Shown here: piece after piece, positions 1-12,600 of the stretch
Numbering within the stretch: position 1 is the stretch's first letter
How the letters are laid out: each line of letters begins with the position of its first letter
Assembly: GCA_021442155.1 (NCBI GenBank)
Contig: CM038215.1
Coordinates: 6,782,976 to 6,846,975, forward strand
Source of the DNA: Cymbidium sinense
Taxonomy: Eukaryota > Streptophyta > Magnoliopsida > Asparagales > Orchidaceae
Length of the DNA stretch: 64,000 bases
Direction: 5' to 3'
The notes under the pieces: generated by a model
What the model saw: the letters and a program-made list of their open reading frames with translations, nothing else
Database searches by the model: none
What the model was told of the DNA's origin: nothing
Made by a program: the position numbers and the translations under genes

Positions 1-1495
1 CAATAGTCTGGATTATCTTTCTTGGGTATGAGAATAATATAAATGCTAGAAAAATATCTATGAAAAGGATTACCATTAAAAATAATCAACCACAATGTCA
101 ATCAAATCATTTTTAATAATAAACCAATAATTTTGAAAAAATTGAGTAGTGAAACCCTCCGGACTAGCAACAGAATCCATGTTCATGCTATTAAGAACTT
201 TAAAAATTTCATCTTCATTAGGCACAATAATAAGCAAATCATTGTCATCATTACTAATAATAGAAGGAATCAAGTGTGATTTGGAAATGGCTTCATAAGA
301 GTAACTCTTATTAAACATATTTCTAAAGTAATTAATAACCGAAACCTTAATATCATTATTCTCCATAATCCATTCTCCATTGCCATCTTTAATTTTTATT
401 AATATTATTTAAAGCTCTCTTTTTAATAACTAAAGCATGGAAATACCTTGTATTCCTATCACAATCTGCAATATGTTTACTAGTAGCTTTTTGAAGCCAT
501 TAAGTCTCCTCCATATTTTGAAAATTAACAAGTTTATCTTTCACCTCAGTCAAGTCCTTAATCTTAGAAGGATTAGAAATAATAGAGACCTCAAGATCAC
601 AAACCAATTTTTCCATATCTTTGATATTAGTAAAAAGGGTATTATAACAATGCTTGTTCCACCAACCCAGATTTTGTTTAAGCCATTTAAGCTTAAACTA
701 AAGTCTATTCATTCCTATAATCGACTTATCAAGATGTAAAGGAGCTTTCCAATTATTAGCCACAACATTAAAAAAATTAATATGCTGAATCCACAAGTTC
801 TAAAATCCAAAAGGAGAGAAATTTTTTAATCTATTATAATTATTATCTTTACTAGAAACCAAAAGAGGAGCATGATTAGATAAGATTATGCTTAAATGAT
901 CAACAAAAGTAATATTCCATTGAGTAATCTAATGAGTATTAAAAAGAATATGATCCAACCTTTGTCAATGTCTAGAGTTTTACCAAGTATAATTATAACC
1001 TTTAAAACTAATATCAATCAAATTATTATCAAGGATCATATTAGAAAATTCTTCCATGGAATGAATATTAGAAGAGCAACTACCACTTCATTTAGAAGTG
1101 AATAAAATAGTGTTGAAATCACCACCAACAAACTAAGGTTTATTGATATAGGTAGCAAAATTCCTCAAATTATCCAAAAGAAGATTTCTACCAGATCTAA
1201 GCCCAAAACTCAATAATCACCATAAGAGATTTGAGCACTGACAACTTTTTGAAAATCATCATGAATAGAAACCTCTACAAAGTTATTCCAAAAACACTAA
1301 ATCTTATTACTAACATTAGAGAAAAACTTACTGAAACTGGTCATTCTAGCAATATGGTTAATTTTGTTAGCATGAATAAGAGGATCTATAGAAAATAAGT
1401 AAAGAAATATTATGTATACGACAAGGATTTCTAATACGGTTATGAATAGAGAGGGTACTAATCCCTCTAACATTCCAAACAATAAAATTAAACAT
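1..1495 (-). pseudogene. LINE ORF2 remnant: endonuclease start and RT N-terminus
   Basis: ORF2 of plant L1 elements encodes an AP-like endonuclease and a reverse transcriptase. The likely start is the Met at about 1495, which opens MFNFIVWNVRGIST, the usual first beta strand of the endonuclease. The middle (about 1300 to 370) is frameshifted and only patchily readable. At 366 to 76 the RT N-terminal region is open, with an NSMNMDSVASPEGF block (the family usually has AGPDGF) and a FFQNYW segment, followed near 30 by ILIPKKDNP. The rest of the RT lies outside the window. Clearly inactive. Confidence 0.8.
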
Positions 1496-1589
1496 AAAAA
1501 AATAAAAAGGGGTTAAGAAAAGGTTAATTAAGTGAGGAGAGGGAGGTTGTAGCTCTTTAGTGTTTCTAGGCAATTCAAGAGGGAATTTT

Positions 1590-2660
1590 TTAACATTTTT
1601 TTCTCTTTTTAGCATGATTAGTTTGGAAACCATTTTCTTTTCCCATATAATCATCATTTGAGAAGGATTTAGCAACATTAGTCATATATTTAAAAGAAAT
1701 CCTCTGATTAGAAATGAGTTCTCCTTCTTGCAAGACATTAGAATTTATTAAAGCCAAATGATCATCAGGAATATCAAGAGAGAGAGCATAAACATATTTA
1801 TTAAAAGGCAAGTGTGAACACCAAGCCCTTCCTTTTCATGACCCAAATTATTAGACAAAGCCAAATCTTTTTGAGAATTTAAATCATCCTGAATCTGGAA
1901 AATAGAATCAATTTTTTCAGCCTCATTATCATGAGGTATTAAAGCCATATAATCCATTCAATTTGAATGATGCAGAACATTAACATCCTCATTTATATTT
2001 TCAATCAAAGCTTCATTTTCATCAAGCAAAGCCGGCAAGGATACAAGGATTGAATCGAAGGAAATAGAATCATCATCCAAAACTTTAGAAAAATTATTAT
2101 TGCTCACATTAGAAGCCTTCAATTGCATAGAAGAAGTAAGAGGTAAAATATCCTTATTAAGAACATTCAAAATTCCTTTTTTTTTTTTTTGATATTTAAT
2201 AGTGATCGGCCTAGGGTTAGGAATAGAAGTTTTCTTTAACAGGGATTTTATAGGTGAGGATGAAGAATGAAGCATTCAAAATTATCGTAACCATGGATTT
2301 TATAGTGAGAACAAATGATAGTGAAATTTTCAAATTTAATTCTTTGCATATAACTTTAATTTTCATATACCAACCAGATTTCTTTGGGTGTTTCTTGGTA
2401 ATGTGCAATTCAATAAGGATTCTAGCCACTGAAGGATAAGATTTTATAAACGTTGTCTGGTCAATTTACAATGGCCGACCAAATAAAGCACCCACAATAA
2501 AAAGGAATTGATGGTTAATGAAATGAATTTTATATATTGGGAAGAGAAATGCAAACTGGAATGTCTTTGAATGATTTCAAAGCAGTTAAAGCCAAGATAG
2601 TTGATTCCATAGCAAGATCCATAGGATCCTTCAGTTTTCCCCAATGAATCATCGGAGAAG
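1590..2660 (-). pseudogene. LINE ORF1 remnant (DUF4283-like plus degenerate zinc knuckle)
   Basis: Read across frames, this stretch gives the pattern of plant LINE ORF1 proteins, which bind the element's RNA: a segment with IPVCISLPN, then VGALFGRP, then a PSVARILIEL block (minus strand, about 2640 to 2390). A CCHC-like knuckle, CSHYKIHGYDNFEC, follows near 2330; its second cysteine is replaced by tyrosine. The frame changes several times, so no intact protein is possible. The downstream half (about 2275 to 1590) is polar linker with no recognisable domain, as is common for these proteins. ORF2 begins about 100 bases further on. Confidence 0.7.
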
Positions 2661-2815
2661 AAGCCAAGCCATGATATTACTCAAATAAAAACATGAAATA
2701 GGATAAAGACCATCGATTCAAGAAGGAATCCAATGAGAATCATGCAAAATAGCTGGCAAGCAGTGGCCAGAAAATTAAAAATTAGAGGGGGAAAGGAAAA
2801 TTGCTAGAGCACTTA

Positions 2816-3640
2816 TACGAGGGCTTGGGCAGTGGTTTCTTGGATTTTTGGGTTTTAGTTTAGGGTTTAGGTTTAGTTTAGTTTAGGGTTTAGGGTTTAG
2901 TTTAGTTTAGTTTAGGTTTAGTTTAGTTTAGGATTTAGATTTAGTTTAGTTTTAGGTTTAGGTTTAGGTTTAGGTTTAGGTTTTTGGTTTAGTATTTAGT
3001 TTGAGTTTAGGGTTTATATTTAGGGTTTAGGTTTATAGTTAGGTTTAGGGTTTATTTAGCAGTTTAGGTTCTTTGGTTTAGAGTTTAGGTTTAGAGTATA
3101 GGTTTAGGATTAAGGAGAGTTTATATTGAGTTTAGATTATGTTTTTAGTTTAGGTTTTATTTTAGGAGAGTTTAGATTTAGGAGTTTAAGGTTTAAGTTT
3201 AGATTTAGGTTTATGTTTAAGTTTAAGTTTAGAATTAGGATTTAGTATAGATTTAAGTTTAGGTTAAGTTTAAGTTTTATAGTTTTAGTATTTAAACTTA
3301 AATATTTAAGTTATATTTTAGGTTTAGGTTTTAGTTTAAGAGATTAAGTTTAGGTTTAGGTTTAGATTTTTAGTTAGTTTAGTTTTAAGTTTGATTTAGA
3401 GTTTAAAGTTTTTAAGTTTAGGTTAGATTTATTTAAGTTTAGAGTTTAGGTTTAAGTTTAAGGTTTAGGAGTTTGATTTAGAGTTTAGTTAGGAGTTTTT
3501 AGTTTAGTTTAAGTTTAGTTTAAGGTTTAGGTTTAGATTAGGTTTAGGTTTAAGTTTTTAGTTTAGGTTTAGTTTAGGTTTAGTTTTAGGTTTAGAGTTA
3601 TAGTTTAATTTAGGGTTTAGGGTTTTAGTATTTAGGGTTT
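2816..3640 (+). repeat. Degenerate telomere-like repeat (TTTAGG / TTTAAG variants)
   Basis: This is non-coding DNA made almost entirely of words related to TTTAGGG, with many TTTAGTTTAG, TTTAAGTTTAGG and TTTAGAGTTTAGG variants and few perfect heptamers. The TTTAAG-rich part (about 3180-3560) is unlike most other tracts here but resembles 53280-53880. It separates the LINE 5' end from the LTR-like insertion. Confidence 0.9.
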
Positions 3641-6600
3641 TGTGGTGTTTATTTTTAGTTTCATTTGTGTTTAGATATGTGAGGGACACCATAGATGGGG
3701 TACTTATTGAGGTGATAGATTGACATCAAGGAATAGTGCATTATCTCAAAAGATAGAAATCACTATCCTACGATGGCCTAATCACTTAATAAGGACTCCT
3801 AAGGCATGATGGGTCTTTAAATATACTAGAGATTTTTTATCATACTTTACTTGGAAAAGTAAAGTAGGGTTTATCTAAACAAGGTTCATTAAGTTCCCTA
3901 TAGAGGCAAGCCCCCATAATTAATTACATCTTAAGAAAATTGAATCACATAAGAATACTCTCGATTAAAGTAGGTGATTGTTGTCTCCAAAGAATTCAAA
4001 GATTGTACTATCAATAAATTGGTTGTATTTTAGAAAATCAAGTGGGATGGATAAAAAGGGAAGAATTATTATTGAAACTAAAGGAGATGAGTAGGGAGTA
4101 CTCATGATACTAGGAAATCTAGTGAGCAGTCCAATCTATCCTATGGTTGGGCTTTATATATTTGAAATTGAGAAGATTTATTTATTTGATTTGAAATTTT
4201 ATTAGAAATCTTGGACTTATAATTCCACAATATAAGATTGTGGAAATACCGAGGTGAGGATTTATTCTTGTAGCCCACAAAGAGAAATAGCAACCTCAGA
4301 TCCTAAATCTAGATAACTTTGGCGAGGGACAAATCATGACCTAAATCTAAGGCAAAAGTGGGTATATGGTTTACCTACATAAGGAAGAGTAAACCACCTA
4401 ACTGCTAGACTTATTATCGCCTGGAGTGGCAACCAACTAGCTCTTCCTATACTTTAAATCCATGTAGGCAAGTCAGATGTTTTTGCGAGATGGCTAGGTT
4501 ATTATTATTTAGAAAAGAGACTAAGTCCTTAAACCCACTCCCTATGAGACTAGAGCATGCAGGGTATGAATAATGACTTAAATCTAATGCAAATTCTTAT
4601 CAAATTTTATTTAATTTAGGACTCTTTATTTTGACACAGGCTATAGGATTTTGTATGCCTAAATGCATGAGAAGTTGATTATGGGCTAAAGAAAAAGGAA
4701 AAGAGGTGTTCTTCCATCATAGTCTCTCAAAGGTTAAGCCCATTCTATCTGGCAAAGATGGAAGCCCTCTCTTAACAAGAGTGAAACAAGATTATTATGC
4801 ATGATATTAAACATTTAACATCTAGCTAAGGGGTTGCTAAATATTTTTTTATTTTGATTTAATGCTTAGGTTTTTATATAAGATTATGAGTTGATTTAAA
4901 AATTTAGTTATGAGTTATTAACGGGATAGAAAATTTATTTTTATCCTAAGAGCCTAATCACATCCAAGCCATACAACAATCACCAATCATAAATAAACTA
5001 TGAAAAGGAATGCTTTTTTAATGCACAAGCTAAACAAAAAACATCAAACAATTTTTATAAAGCCATCGAACAAGAATAAAAGGCCATTGCGGTCATATTC
5101 CACCGTGCATCCCAAACAGAAATGTGGGTAGCCGAGTTCTACTCTTATACAACCTGGATTACACGAGAATAATTACAAATACAAATGATGAATGTTATGG
5201 GGGTCTTCCTTCTTCAGTTCTTCATCTTCCATTTCTTCATTTGATTTGCTCTATTTCTTCCTTCTTTTTGGATTGATTTGGATATGCTTGCTCTAAAGGC
5301 ATCACATGGTACATAAGACTTGGTCATATAACCAATTCTCATCCTAGTCCCTCATAATACTCATCCTAATCCTAATGTAAAATTACATTAAAAGAAGAAA
5401 AGTAAATTTTGCTACACCTATAAAATAAATGTTAGCTAAACTCACCATATAACCCAAAAAATTATATGAATAATTTGGACTTAGCACCCCACATATGGGT
5501 AACCAAGCCCACTTATCCTAACTAGGGTTAGTCTTTGGGCTAAACAGCATAACAACATTTATATTTTTATTTAGCATCCCCTTAAACAACCCCTACTAGA
5601 AAGCATGATTAGGCTAATATATCCAAACTAACATACACCCAAACATCAAATCTACAATAATACATCACAAAATAAGCATACATCAAACCATACAGCTCCC
5701 TAACATAAAGCTATAAATGGTAACTTAGTCTAATGCGCATGAATTAAAACTTGTGTGGTATGTCCTAACTAGGCTTTAGAGTTATAATTTGCTAAGTGTG
5801 AGGGATTTAAATTTATAAAGTTAATTTTCCAAGTGGTTTGGAATTTATTTGATTTGATTTGGCTTGATTTAACCTATTAGGTCAAATTGGTTAGGTTGGG
5901 TCAAGTTGACCAATTGGTCAAATTTGGTCAAACCAAGGTTTGGGTCAAGTTCAATTGGCTAATTGAAAATGATTGTAGGCTTTTGTTTGGTTTAATTTGG
6001 AATTAATTTGGATTTTTGCTAATTTGACCCTTTAGGTCAATTTGGGTTAAGTTAGGTCAAGTTGACTAATTGGTCAAATTAGGCTCAATCATGGTTTTGG
6101 TCAAGTTCAATAAGTGATTTTAAATGAACTTGAGCCATTGGTTACAATCAATTTGGGTTGGATTGTGATTTTCCCTATTTTGTCTTTTTAGGCCAATTTG
6201 GGTCAACTTGGGTCAAATAGCCAATTGAGCTTGGTTTGGCTCAAGTGAGGGTTTGGCCATGTTCAATCATTGTTTAGGAATGGGTTTGTGCCAATGGTTT
6301 CAATCAATTTAGCTTATGGTGGATTTTGTATAATTTAGGCTAAATATTGACTTGGTCAATAGGCTATGTTGACTTAGTTTGACCCAATTCAATACAATTG
6401 ATTAACCTAGGATAATTGCTGATCATGTTGTGAGGTTTGGATGGGCTTAGTTCAATCTAATTTGGGTTGAATTAGAACTTGGCTCGAAAAGGTCTTTTAG
6501 GCCACTTTGGGTCAACTAGACCAAAATGGGTTAATTGGCTTGATCATGGCTTCATTCAAGTTTAAATATATTGATAAATGGGCTTGATATAGAAATATAA

Positions 6601-7319
6601 ATCCAATTGCAAGTAATTTGATCCATATGGATTTTAGTTCATATGACAATTTCAAGTTAAAAAGGGCTAACTTGGGTTTGATTTAGCTTATCTTGGATTT
6701 GGTTTGATAATTATAGTTTGTATTTATATTTGGATCTATGATTGTAGGAATGCTTGAATCATGAGAAAATCCATAAGTTTTGAATTGATTTGGGTATTAT
6801 TTAGCCAAGTTCAAGAATTTGGGTAAAAGGGCTAAAATCAAGAATTTGATTTGATTTGGGTTTCAACCATTTGGAGTTTGGAATTGATTTATGATTTAGA
6901 ATTTGATTTAAGATTGAATTTGATAATTGAGAAAATCAATTGAATTATGATTTGAATTTGGTTAAGGCTAAGTCCATAAGATAAAATCAAAGGGCTTAGG
7001 AAGGGATTTAGAGTTTGAATTTGATCATGGGTTTGAATCATTTGATAGTTAGATTTGATTTTGGAATTTAGATTTAAATTTGAGATTTTATTTGGAAGAA
7101 TGAAGCAAGGATTTGGTTTGGGCTATAAGGTAGGCAAGTTCTCCTAAATCTCTAAGGCACAACCTACCCCTATGGCTAACTCTTCTAATTTTCTAAGGTT
7201 AGGTTAAGTGTTCTCCTAATCACTATGAGTGTCTTAAGACTTAGGAACTCTTTGTGTCTATGTGAGTCCTAGATCTATGATAAGGAAATTGAGAGCACAC
7301 TCGACAAGTGAGGTCAACA
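3641..7319. mobile_element. LTR-like insertion (possible solo LTR) with GGTTT target-site duplication
   Basis: This 3.7 kb block of ordinary-complexity DNA interrupts the telomere-like repeat. It begins TGTGGTG and ends GTCAACA, so it has the TG...CA ends typical of LTRs, and GGTTT flanks both sides (3636-3640 and 7320-7324). No gag, protease, integrase or RT reading frame is visible, and I see no internal second copy of its ends, so a solo LTR or a non-coding LTR element is the simplest reading. A section near 5870-6560 is rich in imperfect GGTCAA/TTGACC words. Caution: GGTTT is part of the surrounding TTTAGGGTTT repeat, so the flank match could be chance. Confidence 0.5.
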
Positions 7320-7451
7320 GGTTTATGGTTTAGGGTTTTGTGTTTAGGATTTATGGTTTAGTGTTTAGGGTTTATGGTTTTAGGCTTTAGGGTTTAGGTT
7401 TTAGGTTTAGGGTTTAGGTTTTAGTTTAGGGTTTAAGGTTTAAGATTTTTT
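7320..7451 (+). repeat. Telomere-like tract
   Basis: Short TTTAGGG-variant stretch (GGTTTAGGG, GGTTTATGG, GGTTTTAGG) between the LTR-like insertion and the first GR-RBP fragment. Confidence 0.9.
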
Positions 7452-7921
7452 AATAGAGAACAAATTCATATTCAACATTTATTCTTTTTGATTTAACAAA
7501 CCAAGTGGCACACCAAGTTTTCTAAGACATAAGTGATGACATAGATAAAAAATGAGCACGCATAGAGTAAATCAAAAACCCTAGATAGCTAGAACTATCT
7601 CTACTATAAAGACTGCTCCATAAGTAGTAGATTGGATCGACTCTTCTTTAGTTTCTCCAGTTCCCATCAGAACCACCACCACCTCTTGAGCAGGATCCGC
7701 CATCATATTCTTCATCTGTCCCTCCGTGACCACCACCGTTGTAACCTTTGTCACTCCTCCCACCTCCATAACCACCACCTCCATGTCCACTAGCTCCTCT
7801 AGATCCCCCACTAGAACTGTGATAACTGCTGCTTCCACCATCACCTACATCGCCAAATCTAGATTGAGCCTAGTTGATGTTGATGTTCCTACCGTCAAGG
7901 TTCATCCCATTATTATGGTTT
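7452..7921 (-). pseudogene. GR-RBP last exon + 3' UTR, copy 1 (one nonsense codon)
   Basis: The minus strand encodes the end of a glycine-rich RNA-binding protein: NGMNLDGRNININ (last strand of the RRM), then a glycine/serine/tyrosine-rich tail with SGHGGGGYGGGRSDKGYN, and the family-like C-terminus SRGGGGSDGNWRN and stop near 7656. The frame stays open across the exon except for one TAG, where related copies have CAG (the Q of NQAQ, near 7871). Its C-terminus is the closest of all copies to the usual plant sequence. The 3' UTR runs down to about 7452 and ends in a short A-run on the minus strand. No RRM first exon lies upstream, only telomere-like DNA. The parent protein class binds RNA through an RRM; this fragment cannot. 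Confidence 0.8.
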
Positions 7922-9186
7922 AAGTTTAGGTTTAGGTTTATTAGGTTTTAGGGTTTAGGTTTATTTTTTTTATATTTTTAATTTCTTTAGGATTAAGTTT
8001 ATGGTTTAGGATTTAAGGTTTAGGGTTTAGGGTTTAGGGTTTAGGGTTTAGGGTTATAGGGTTTAGGATTTAGGGTTAGGGTATCAGGCTCAGGGTTTAG
8101 GGTTTAAGGATTAGTGTTCAGTGTTTAGGCTTTAAGGTTTAGGGTTTTTAGGGTTTATGGTTTAGGGTTTTAGTTTAGGGTTTAGGGTTTGGGGTTTTAG
8201 GTTTAGGGTTTAAGGTTTAGTGTTTTGGGTTTAGCATATGGGTTTCTGGTTTAGGGTTTAGGGTTTAGGGTTTAAGGTTTAGGATTTAGGGTTTAGGATT
8301 TACGATTTTATTTATTTATTTATTTTATTTTATTTTAAATTAAGTAAACTAACAGATTTAGGTTTATTTAGTTTATTTTTTACTTATTTTAGTTTGTTTT
8401 ATTTTTTTTATTTTTTAGATTCAATTTTATTTTTACTTAGTTTAGTTTATTTATTTTAAGTTTATTTATTTTATTTTAGGTTTTTATTTAGTTTATTTTT
8501 TAGGTTTAGGTTTATTTTTTAGTTTACATTTATTTTATTTTATTTTATAGGTTTAGGTTTTATTTTTTTATTTTTTGGTTTAGGTACAGGATTTCATTTA
8601 ACTTTTTTAAATTGAGGTTTTAGATTTTTATTTTAGGTTTATTTTAAAATTTTATTTTTTAGTTTAGGTTTAGGTTTATTTTTAGTTTATTTTTTTATTT
8701 AGTTTAGATATAAGTTTAGGTTTAGTTTATTTTAGGTTTAGGATTTATTTATTTTAGTTTAGTTTATTTTAGTTTAGGTTTATTTTTTTATTTTAGGTTT
8801 ATGTTTTTTTTTAGTTTAGGGTTTAGGTTTTATTTTTTATTAATTTTTAGATTTAGATTTTTATTTAGTTTTTATTTTATTTTATTTTAGGTTTATTTTA
8901 TTTTTGTTTTAGGTGTAGTTTTTATTTTATTTAGGTTTTTTATTTTTTTAGTTTAGTTTAGGTTTTATTTTCTTTAGTTTTATTTTCTTTTTATTTTATT
9001 TTCTTTTTAAGTTTAGGTTTAGGCTTTAGTTTAGGCTTTTATTTTATTTTAGTATAGTTTAGCTTTTTAGGGATTAGGGTTTAGAGTTTTGGGTTTTGGG
9101 TTTTTAGGGTTTTGGGATTAGGGTTTATGGTTTAGGTTTAGGTGGGTTCAGGTTTTAGTTTAGGGTTTTTGGTATTTTTTATTTTT
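7922..9186 (+). repeat. Telomere-like and T-rich satellite block
   Basis: A TTTAGGG-variant tract (7922-8305, with about five perfect heptamers near 8020) gives way at an anchor word AAATTAAGTAAACT (near 8338) to T-rich DNA made of TTTATTTTA, TTTAGG and GTTTAG words (to about 9064). A short telomere-like tract then leads into the next GR-RBP fragment. No gene seen. Confidence 0.9.
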
Positions 9187-9653
9187 AAAAGGCAATAAAT
9201 TCTGATTCAACATTTCTTCTTTTGGATTTCATCAACCAAGTAACACATCAAGTTTTCTTAGACACAAGTGATAGCATAGATAAAAAAGGAGCATGCATAG
9301 AACAAATCAAAACCTAGATAACTAAACTGTCTAGTAAAAGGCAGATAAGTAGTAGATCAGTCGATGGATTCATCGGTTTCTCTAGTTTCCAACAGAACAA
9401 CCTAGCCTCTCGAGTAGCAGGATCCACCAACATATCCCTGATCTCTCCTTCCACCACCACCACAGCTGTAACCTTCATCGCTCCTCCTGCCTTTATAACC
9501 ACCACTGCTCTGACACCCCCATATCCACTAGCACCTCCAGATTCCCCACTACCACTATAATAACCATTTCCTACACCTTTCCCTCCATCGCTAGATCTAA
9601 ACAGAGCCTGGTTGATGGTGATGCTCCTGCCATCAAAGTTTCACCCATTCTTA
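9187..9653 (-). pseudogene. GR-RBP last exon + 3' UTR, copy 2 (frameshifted)
   Basis: Minus-strand homologue of copy 1. It reads FDGRSITINQALFRSSDGG, then a glycine-rich part to SGYGG, where a frameshift moves the rest into a valine-rich alternative frame. A TGA stands where NGQ is expected at the exon start, and the normal terminal WRN is lost. The 3' UTR is well preserved (the block ending at the GTTGAATC-like segment near 9200). Non-functional. Confidence 0.8.
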
Positions 9654-12600
9654 GGGTTTAGATTTAGGTTTAGGATTATTAGGTTTTAAGGTTTAGGTTT
9701 TTTTTTAATTTAATTGGTTACTTTATTTTTTGGCTTTAGGGTTTAGGGATTAGGGTTAGGGTTTAATGATTATGGTTTAAGGTTTAGGGTTTTAGGATTT
9801 ATGCTTTTAAGGTTTAGGTTTAGGGTTTAGGAGTTAGGGTTTAGTGTGTAGGTTATAGGGAGTAGGGTTTTTATGGTTTAGAGTTTAGAGTTTACGGTTT
9901 AGGTTTTAGGGTTTAGGGTTTAGGGTTTAGGGTATAGGTTTGGATTTAGGGTTTAGGGTTTAGGGTTTTAGAGTTTAGGGTTGTTTAGGGTTTAGGGTTT
10001 AAGGTTTAGGGTTTAGGGTTTAGGGTTATGGGTGGTTTAGGGTTAGTTTTAGTTTTAGGGTTTAAAATTTTTTAGGTTTAGTGTTTAGAATTTTTTAGGA
10101 TTTAAGGTTTAGGGTTTTTTAAGATTTAGAGTTTAGTGTTGCAAGTTTAGGGTTTAGGATTTAGGGTCTAGAATTTAGGGTTCAGGGTTTAGGATTTAGG
10201 GTTTATGGCTTTTAAGGTTTAAGGTTTATAGTTTAGTGTTTAGGGGTTTTTAAAAAAAAAACTCAACAAATCAGTAAATTTAGGTTTATTTAGTTTATTT
10301 AGTTTATCTTTTATTTATTTTAGTTTAGTTTATTTTTTATTTTTATTTAGGTTTTCTTTATTTTTATTTAGTTTAGTTTATTTATATTAGGTTTATTTAT
10401 TTAAGTTTAGGTTTTTTTTTATTTTTATTTATTTTTTTAGTTTAGGTTTAGGTTTATGTTTAATTTTGTTTAGTTTTAATTTTATTTTATTTTTAGGTTT
10501 AGGTTTTATTTTTTATTATTAGGTTTAAGTTTAGGTTTTTATTTTATTTTTTTAGGTTTAGGTTTTAGGTTGTTATTTTTGGTTTATTTGTAGGTTTTAT
10601 TTCTTAGTTTAGGCTTAGATTTATTTTTAGTTTATTTTATTTTATTTAGTTTAGGTTTAGGTTTAGGTTTTATTTATTTTAGTTTAGTTTATTTTAGTTT
10701 AGGTTTGCATTTATTTTATTTTTGCTTATTTTATTTTTATTTTAGGTTTAGGTTTTTTTTACTTTAGGGTTTATGAGTTATTTTTTATTTATTTTTAGGT
10801 TTATCTTTTAGGTTTAGGTTATCATTTACTTTTTTATTTTATTTTATCTAAGGTTTAATTTATTCTTATTTTAGGTATAGTTTTTATTTTACTTAGGTTT
10901 TTTACTTTTTAGGTTTATTTTATTTTTCTATTAAGTTTAGGTTTTGATTTATTTTATTTTAGTTTAGTTTTTATTTTCTATTTTATTTTTTTTAAAGTTT
11001 AGGTTTATGTTTTAAATTTTTTTTTTAGTTTATTTTATTATTTAGGTTTAGGTTTTATGGTTTATGGTTTAGGGTTTATGGTTCAGGGTTTTAGGATTTA
11101 CGGTTTAGGGTTTAGGGTTTAGGTTTTAGGGTTTATGTTTAGGGTTTAGGGTTTAGGTTTTAGTTTAGGGTTTTGGGTTTAAGGTCTTTTTTTTACCAGA
11201 GTTTAGGGTTTAGGGTTTAGTTTAGGGTTTAGGGATTTATGGTTTAGGGTTTATGATTTAGGGTTTAGGGTTTAGGGTTTAGGGTTTAGGGTTTAGCGCT
11301 TAGGGTTTAGCATTAATTTTAGGTTAGGTGTATTTTTATTTCTTATTGTTTTGAAATAAAGTAAACTGGTAGGTTTAAGTTTTTTTAGTTTCTTTTTTTA
11401 GTTTAGTTTATTTTATTTTATTTATTTTTATTTAGGTTTATTTTTATTTTTATTTCATTTAGTTTATTTATTTTAGTTTAGGTTTTTTATTTTAGTATAA
11501 TTTTTAGGTTTAGGTTTAGGTTTAAGTTTAATATTAATTTTATTTTCTAATTTTAGGTTTTATGTGATATTTTTAGATTTAAGATTAGGTTTTTAATTTA
11601 TTTTTTAGGTTCACATTTTAGGTTTTTATTTTAGCTTTATTTTTAGGTTTTCTTTTTTGGTTTTGGGTTTATAATTTTTTAAAAAAAATTAAGTAAACCG
11701 GTAGGTTTATGTTTATTTGGTTTATTTTTATTTTTATTTAGTTTAGTTTATTTATATTAAATTTATTTCCTTTAGTTTAGGTTTCTTTTTCATTTTTGTT
11801 TATTTTTTAGGTTTAGGTTTGTTTTTTTTCTTAGTTTTATTTTTATTTTATTATTTAGGTTTAAGTTTTATTTTTTATAATTAGGATTATGTTTAGGTTT
11901 TTATTTTATTTTTTTAGGTTAACATTTTAGTTTATTATTTTAGGTTTCTTTTCAAGTTTTATTTTTTTAGTTTAGGCATAGGTTTATTTTTAGTTTATTT
12001 TATTTTATTCAGTTTAAGTTTAGGTTTAGTTTAATTTAGGTTTAAGTTTTGGTTTTATTTATTTTAGTTTAGTTTATTTTAGTTTAGGTTCAGGTTTATT
12101 AGATTTTGTTTATTTTATTTTTATTTTTGGTCTATGTTTTTTTTGCTTAAGGTTTTTGTGTTATATTTTATTTATTTTTAGGTTTTTTTAGGTTATTTTT
12201 TAGGTTTAGGTTTTCATTTAGTATTTATTTTATTTTATCTTAGGCTTATTTATTTTATTTTTATCATAGTTTTTCTTTATTTGGGTTTTTTATTTTTAGG
12301 TTTATTTTATTTTATTTTTGTTTAGTTAAGGTTTTTATTTTTCTTATTTTAGTTTAGTTTTTCTTTTCTATTTTATTTTATTATTCAATTTTTGTTTTTG
12401 TTTAGTTTTATGTTTAGGATTAGGTTTTAGTTTAGGTTATTATTTTATTTTGGTTTAGGTATTAGGGTTTAGTGTTTATGGTTTAGGGTTTTAGGGGTTT
12501 AGGGTTTAAGTTTAATTTAGTTCTTAGGGTTTAGGGTTTAAAGTTTAGTGTTTAAGGTTTGCTTTACAGAGTTTAGGGTTTAGGGTTCAGGGTTTAGGGT

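Larger units (their letters stand above)
1..2815 (-). mobile_element. LINE (plant L1-type), 5' portion, truncated by the window edge
   Basis: Reading on the minus strand, this is the 5' half of a non-LTR retrotransposon: an ORF1 remnant (about 2660 to 1590), then the start of ORF2 with its endonuclease (from about 1495) and the first part of the reverse transcriptase (366 to 1). The window edge cuts it inside the RT fingers, just after an IPKKDN motif. The 5' end meets telomere-like DNA near 2815. The same IPKKDN segment, with similar DNA around it, occurs in the full-length LINE at 15031-21365, so the two are relatives. Stops and frameshifts are frequent, so I judge it dead. The family call is strong; the exact 5' boundary is good to about 20 bases. 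Confidence 0.85.

Noticed and set aside
3641..7319. A complete LTR retrotransposon with gag-pol
   Set aside because: No protease, RT, RNase H or integrase motifs, and no frame of useful length on either strand.
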